DNA of 64,000 nt, taken from positions 1,798,001-1,862,000 of the forward strand of contig NC_033566.1 in NCBI RefSeq assembly GCF_001680005.1, written 5' to 3'. Source of the stretch: Plasmodium coatneyi. Its lineage: Eukaryota; Apicomplexa; Aconoidasida; Haemosporida; Plasmodiidae. The translations under genes were made by a program, and so were the position numbers. This document shows positions 59,111 through 64,000 of this stretch, in pieces. Each line of letters starts with the position of its first letter. Position 1 is the first letter of the stretch. Under the pieces are notes generated by a model. It had not been told where the DNA came from, did not search any database, and saw nothing but the letters and a program-made list of their open reading frames with translations.

Positions 59111-59690
59111 GGGAACAACATTCCTTTAGGACGAAAGGGAACAACATTCCCTCCTTAAGGAAGGAAAGGAAGGGTCTAAGGAAGGAAAAGAAGGAATAAG
59201 AAGGAAACAAGGAAACAAGGAAACAAGGAATAAGAAGGAAAGAAGGAAGAAAGGTTGTTAGGGTGGTAAGTGGTAGGTGGATTGTTAGGTGGTTGGTGGA
59301 AGGAACGTTGTTAGGGATGGTGGTAGTTGGAAGGAACGTTGTTAGGGATGGTGGTAGGTGGAAGGAAGATTGTGTTAGCTGTTAGGGGTAGAAGGAAGGT
59401 GCTGTTAGGGGTAGAAGGAAGGTGCTGTTAGGGGTAGAAGGAAGGTGCTGTTAGGGGTTGTTGGTGGGTTGTTAGGTGGTAGGTGGGTTGTTAGGTGGTA
59501 GGTGGGTTGTTAAGGGTAGTAGGTGGGTTGTTAGGATGGTAGGTGGAAGAAAGGTTGTGTTATGGTGGTAGGTGGAAGGAAGGTTATTAGGGGTGGAAGG
59601 GTGTTATGGGAAAAGAAGTTTGAGGGGGGTTGAGGAAAGGAAAAGAATGGGGAAAAAGGAGAATAAGAAAAGAGGAATGTTTTTAGAGAA
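59111..59690. repeat. GTTAGGGGTGG-type and purine-rich repeats
   Basis: 59140-59250 is ggaacaaggaagg-type purine sequence. 59255-59610 is tandem gttaggggtagaaggaaggtgct and ggtaggtgggttgttagg units, the same class as in KIR introns but here upstream of a SICAvar. Confidence 0.85.
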
Positions 59691-60850
59691 GAAAAAATGT
59701 AGGTGCGCAATTCCTCTCTTCTCTTTCTTTTCCTTTAGAAGAATGGAAAAAAGAGTACATGGGTTAAATGCAGTGTATAGGAAAAAAGGAAGATTGTTCT
59801 TTTTGGAAAGAAAAGAATTAAAAAGAATAAATAAAAAAAACAAGGGAAAAAGGTGGGCAATTCCTTTTCTTTTTGTCCCTCGTTCATTTCCTTTGTTTTT
59901 TGGAAGATCGTAGTGTATAGAAGGAAGAAAGGAGGGAGGTCGGTAATTCCTCTGTTTTTCCTCATCCTTCTTCCTCTTTTTCCTTCTTCATTTTCTTCAG
60001 AAGAATGCAATGTATGTAGGACGGGAGGGAAGGTTGTTTTTTTTTTTTTTTCTTTATTAAAAAAAGGGTAAAGGAAAGAAAGAAGAAGGTAAAAGAACAA
60101 AAGTAAAAGGTTTAAGAAAAAGAGCACGTTAAAAAGAAAGGATAAAGAAAATTGTAAAAAAAGAAGACGTGGATAATTCTTCCCTGTTTTTTTAAAAGAA
60201 AGAGGAAGAAAGGGAAAAAAAAATTGGAGAGAAGAAGGAAGGGTAAGTTATTCTCTCCTTCTTCTTCCTTTTTTTTACGAAGAATGCATATGTATAGAGG
60301 AAGGAGGGGAACGTTGCTTCCCTTTCTCCTTCTTGCCTTCTCTTCTTTTTTTTAAAGAAATAAAAAGAAGTTAATGAAGAATAGGAAAGAGAAAAAAGGT
60401 GTTTAAGTGCGTTTTTTTTTTTTTAATAACAGAGTAGTATATATAGGAAGGAAGGAGAAGGGAAGGTTGTTCCATTCCTCACTTCTTTTCCCTCTCTTCT
60501 TTTTTTCTTTTTAATAAGAAGAATGTAGTTTTATGTAAGGAAGAAGGAGAAGGAGGAAGGAAAGAGAAGAAAGGAGAAAAGAAGAAAAGTTGAAAAAAAA
60601 AAATAGAAAAAAAATAGAAAAAAAAAAACAAGAAGGTGGGTAATTCCTTTTTTTTTCTGAAGCAAAGGAGTGCATAAGAAAAGGAAGGTTGTTTCTTTCT
60701 TCTCTTTTTGGAAAAAAGCAAAAAAAGAAGCGAAAGTGAAAGAATGAGAGTGAAGGAAAAAGCAAAGAAGAGTTAAAAAGGAGTGAAGGAAAGAGGAGGA
60801 AGTGAAGGAAGAAAAGGAGTGAAAAAAAATACGAAAAAAAAAATTCCACA
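59690..60850. repeat. Degenerate 100-130 bp tandem repeat with purine/pyrimidine alternation
   Basis: About eight or nine diverged units. Each has the order g(c/g)gnaattcctc, a C/T-rich half, gaagaatgnannntgtatagg, a G/A-rich half, and aaggttgttc. Unit starts can be recognised near 59700, 59843, 59940, 60170, 60245 and 60635. The alternation gives long Phe/Leu/Ser or Lys/Glu open frames on both strands that I do not believe are genes. It ends about 170 bases before the second SICAvar start codon. Confidence 0.75.
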
Positions 60851-61017
60851 TACTTCCTGAAAGGAACAAGCCAATCAATTGTAGAATGATAATATGCTTG
60901 TAGATGTGGATTTGAAGAATTAATGTACGTTCTGTACACATGTAGTACCCAATGATGTAATGTTATTATTGTTTTCATTTAGTAAAAGACCAAATTATTA
61001 AATAGTCGCAAAAAAAA

Positions 61018-64000
61018 ATGGCTCCGTCGAAGGCTAAAGATGAAGATAAAATATTTGGCCCGTTAAAGAAGGAATGGTTGGAGAAGCATGATTATACAGG
61101 CGAAAGCGTAGGCGCAGGGGAGGTAATACAATGTTATCTATGTATAGTGTATGAATGTGTTACTGCCTTGTGTTATGCTATTTACTTCTAATAGTAATGA
61201 ATATAATATACAGAATGGACATATATGAACTTCTTAATCTATCATTCAGACAATGCTACTCACAGAAATGAAGACTTGGATTGAGGAATTCCTGAATGGA
61301 ATGGAAAAGGAGGGTGATGAGGGAAGCGCTGAAGCAGGGTGCAAGGAAATGAATGAAGGGTCAAATAGAATGACAAACGAAGATATAAAAGTGTGCGAAT
61401 ATGTTTTGAGGAATTTGATGAGAATAAGGAATATTGACGGAGGTCCATGTGAAAAAGGAAAACATGTCGATAGGGAGGTAAAAGAGTACGTACAATGTGC
61501 AATAATGAACTTCTGGTCCACGTTATACCTACATGATCACTGTGATAAGAAGAATGTTGTATGGAATGCATTCCTTGCAATGAAGAAATTAAACAGTGCA
61601 TTTAGTGGAATAGGATGGTCAGGCCAAGAATCCAATACAGGAGGTGTGTGTAGGGAATGTAATTACGGAGTAATGGAACCCATGGTAGTAAAGGAAACAC
61701 CAATGTTAAGTATTATTCGTTACGCTATAAGGAGTAACAGAGATGTTATGACATTAATAGATAAGGTACCAAAAAAAAAATGTCCACCACCACAACATCA
61801 ACAACAACAGCAACAGAGCAGCGCAGCAAGTAGTGCAGTAAACAGTGAAACTAGCAGAGATTCTGGACATGGGGATAGAGACATTATAGTACATATCGGT
61901 GCAAATCCCGGAATGAGTGTAAAATATGCTCCAGATGGCAGGTACGATTACTTATATATATATATATATATATAACATATATACACATATATGCTTTAAA
62001 AAAGTAATTGTACGGCAAAAAAAAGGAAAGAAGTATTTTCTCTCTCTCATTCTCTTCTTTTTTTTTTACCCCGTCCTTCCTATAGGCAAAGTAAAGATGG
62101 TGAAGAACCTTTAATTATCTATTTAAGTGAAGGGAATCCTCCCCCTTCACGGAGCCAACCACCACAAACTGCTACAGCTGCTGCAGGTAGTGGTACCTGC
62201 AACAACAGTGAATTAAAGAAACGCTTAGAAGAGGTGACGAATAAATGGTTCCCAAACAGAAATCGCCCGAAAAAAGAGAAGGGGGACTGGGTAAATGAAC
62301 AATACTGTCCATTATAGTTAAGGGTAATTCAATGAGTAGTATTCCTTATACATAATAGGAAGAAAGAAAAGCGGTCACGATCCTTGTATATATGTTCTAA
62401 ACTTATATGTATATGTTATTCCTCTCTTTCCTGGTGTGTTTAGGAGGCATATTGGGGCGATGTCAAGCTCAGGGTTGATGCACTATCCACCACTGTATCT
62501 AAGCCGAACGGCGATGGGGACCAATACTGTAATGGCAGTAATGGGAAAAATGTTATATGGACTGATATGGACAAAGCAGCATGTAGGTATATTTTTCAAG
62601 GGATAAAGGAAATATACGGAATTGAAAAAGTGAAGGACCCAAGCAAAGATGACAAGCCTGAAGATAACTGGAAATTGAAGACTACCTTGTCCTGCCTGGT
62701 ATTGAATGTATACGCGGACATATTAAAGGAGCAGGGAAATTCTTGTATCACAGAGGACACTATAAAGAATGCGTTTACTACTGGACAGGGAATTAAGAAA
62801 TCTGCATGCACGGAACCTGAATGTGAAGATTGTAAGTGGGACACGTGCGCAGATCTTCCTATTAATGGAGAAAATCTACGGAAAAAAATTAAAGATGAAC
62901 TCCAGAAAAATGACAAAATACAAGAAACTCTAACTTCTATAACTACTATAAGTAACTTCTGCACACGCTTAGATTGTGTAAGAAAGAAGTGGTTTCAAAT
63001 CAGAAAGAAGGACAAAACATATGAGCAGGAGCACATGGTAAGGAGCACTATTAATCACTGTATTTTAGGGTACTCCACTGGGGTAGAATGTCTTATATAT
63101 ATATGAACAAAGAGTACACAAAACTTGGTTTCAGGTACGCACGGAATTTTTATATATATTCCTCCTCTACCATTTATGTGCAGAGGTACTTCTGGAAGGA
63201 CATCGACAAACATGGGAAGAAATTCCTTGAAGATGTACTTAAGGAGAACGAAAAAGCTGACCAGTATTGTAATGACAATAATGGGCAAAGTAGTACACTG
63301 AATGAAAAGGAGAAGGCAACATGTAAGCTCGTTACTGCAGGATTAAAAAATATATACAGTATTCAGTTGAGTGCAGGGACAAATGAACAGAACCCTGTAG
63401 AGAATCAAAAATTTCAGCAACTGGCAGCATGTATGATGCTAAATGAACTCGTGAAAAAATTGGAAAAGGAAGAAAAATCCATGTGCCCTGTGGAGAAAGG
63501 AATACAAAGGGCCTTCAGTAAGAATGAACAAATTAAGCAGAATGCATGCACGAATGGTCAGTGTGATATTTGCAAGAAAGAGGATTACTCAAAGTGCACA
63601 ATAGACAATCAGGATATGAAGAGCAAATTGGATCTGATCCTCAAACAGAATAATGACAAAATAACACAAGCTCTAAGTACAATAAATAGTTTATGTCACC
63701 GTACAAAGTGCGTAGTAGGGAAATGGTTCAAGAATAGAACAGCGCAGGGTGGAGGAAGCAAGACAATGGTAATAGACAATGTTGCTCATTGTATATAGGA
63801 AAAATTAAATGAATAATGTGACTTCCATGTTTGAACAAAGAGAAAGGTCGTAAGTCATTTATATATTACTTAAGTGTACATATATGTTTTGTCTTCTTTC
63901 TTTTCTTCTATTTGTAGGAGGACATGTGGAACGACGTTACGGATCAATTGAAAAACATGTCTAAGACTATGAAGGACGACGACGCAAGCGTCGACAGTGT
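61018..64000 (+). CDS. SICAvar: SICAvar, 5' six exons, continues beyond window
   Basis: Exon 1: 61018-61122 (MAPSKAKDEDKIFGPLKKEW..). Exon 2: 61250-61941, Cys-rich, ending in a Gln run and GANPGMSVKYAPDG, phase 2. Exon 3: 62086-62290, linker then CNNSELKKRLEEVTNKWF. Exon 4: 62444-63037 and exon 5: 63184-63768 are two successive Cys-rich domains, each starting with Tyr-(Phe)-Trp and containing QYCN, KATCK/KAACR and CTNGQCDICK-type motifs. Exon 6 starts at 63918 (EDMWNDVTDQLKNMS) and is cut by the window edge. Phases agree at every junction. The repeated Cys-rich exons with similar boundaries (both end ATG|GTAA) are typical of full-length SICAvar, unlike the short copy at 37476. SICA antigens are displayed on infected red cells and switch during chronic infection. 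Confidence 0.92.

Noticed and set aside
59572..60978. Several open frames of 70-155 codons on both strands
   Set aside because: They follow the purine/pyrimidine alternation of the repeat upstream of the second SICAvar and overlap each other in opposite directions.

Overview
The window is accessory chromosome sequence from a macaque-clade malaria parasite, most likely Plasmodium knowlesi or P. coatneyi. The evidence is the combination of PIR-superfamily KIR genes with SICAvar genes, which is known from these species. Base composition is moderately AT-rich. There are short leader exons, T-rich splice acceptors and many interspersed tracts built from GTTAGGG/TTTAGGG-like units, as expected of knowlesi-group chromosomes where telomere-like repeats are scattered internally. 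No bacterial features, tRNA, rRNA or CRISPR array were seen.

Layout. 1-31 kb: a minus-strand cluster of KIR genes (580-1598, 8087-10042, 13979-15454, 16511-18204, 19691-21175, 22160-23323, 24752-25960, 26795-27722). Mixed in are three two-exon secreted or exported multi-TM genes (3876-4759, 6993-8014, 11515-12670) and two orphan KIR tail exons on the plus strand (2849, 6316). 31-41 kb: a plus-strand KIR (31503-33983), then a short six-exon SICAvar (37476-41255). 41-57 kb: KIR genes in both orientations (41897-44325, 47554-49173, 50570-51884, 55300-57224), a fourth exported gene (53191-54252) and a broken copy of its 3' half. 61-64 kb: the 5' end of a second SICAvar, cut by the window edge.

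Most KIR genes have a leader exon of 3-14 codons, a large exon with the Cys-rich ectodomain and TM segment, and a basic Ser/Thr-rich tail exon that usually begins Y-x-x-L/W. A second architecture (8087, 22160, 26795, 55300) carries a stalk between ectodomain and membrane, and these stalks resemble host extracellular proteins. One matches CD99 over about 70 residues split by an intron, including a 35-residue run I believe to be identical to human CD99. Two carry 13-residue repeats of the fibrinogen alpha-chain connector type, one of them followed by a salivary proline-rich-protein-like segment. One carries an elastin-like segment with the VGVAPG hexapeptide twice. CD99 mimicry by KIR has precedent in P. 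knowlesi; I know of no precedent for the other three. This is the most interesting signal in the window.

Other notable structure: repeat tracts in KIR introns tend to be G-rich on the coding strand before the ectodomain exon and C-rich after it. Two adjacent KIR genes look fused into a two-ectodomain gene. One KIR has a nonsense codon. The two SICAvar genes share a 5' flank with a hairpin whose stem is kept while its sequence changes. Exon coordinates were worked out by hand from splice motifs and reading-frame phase.
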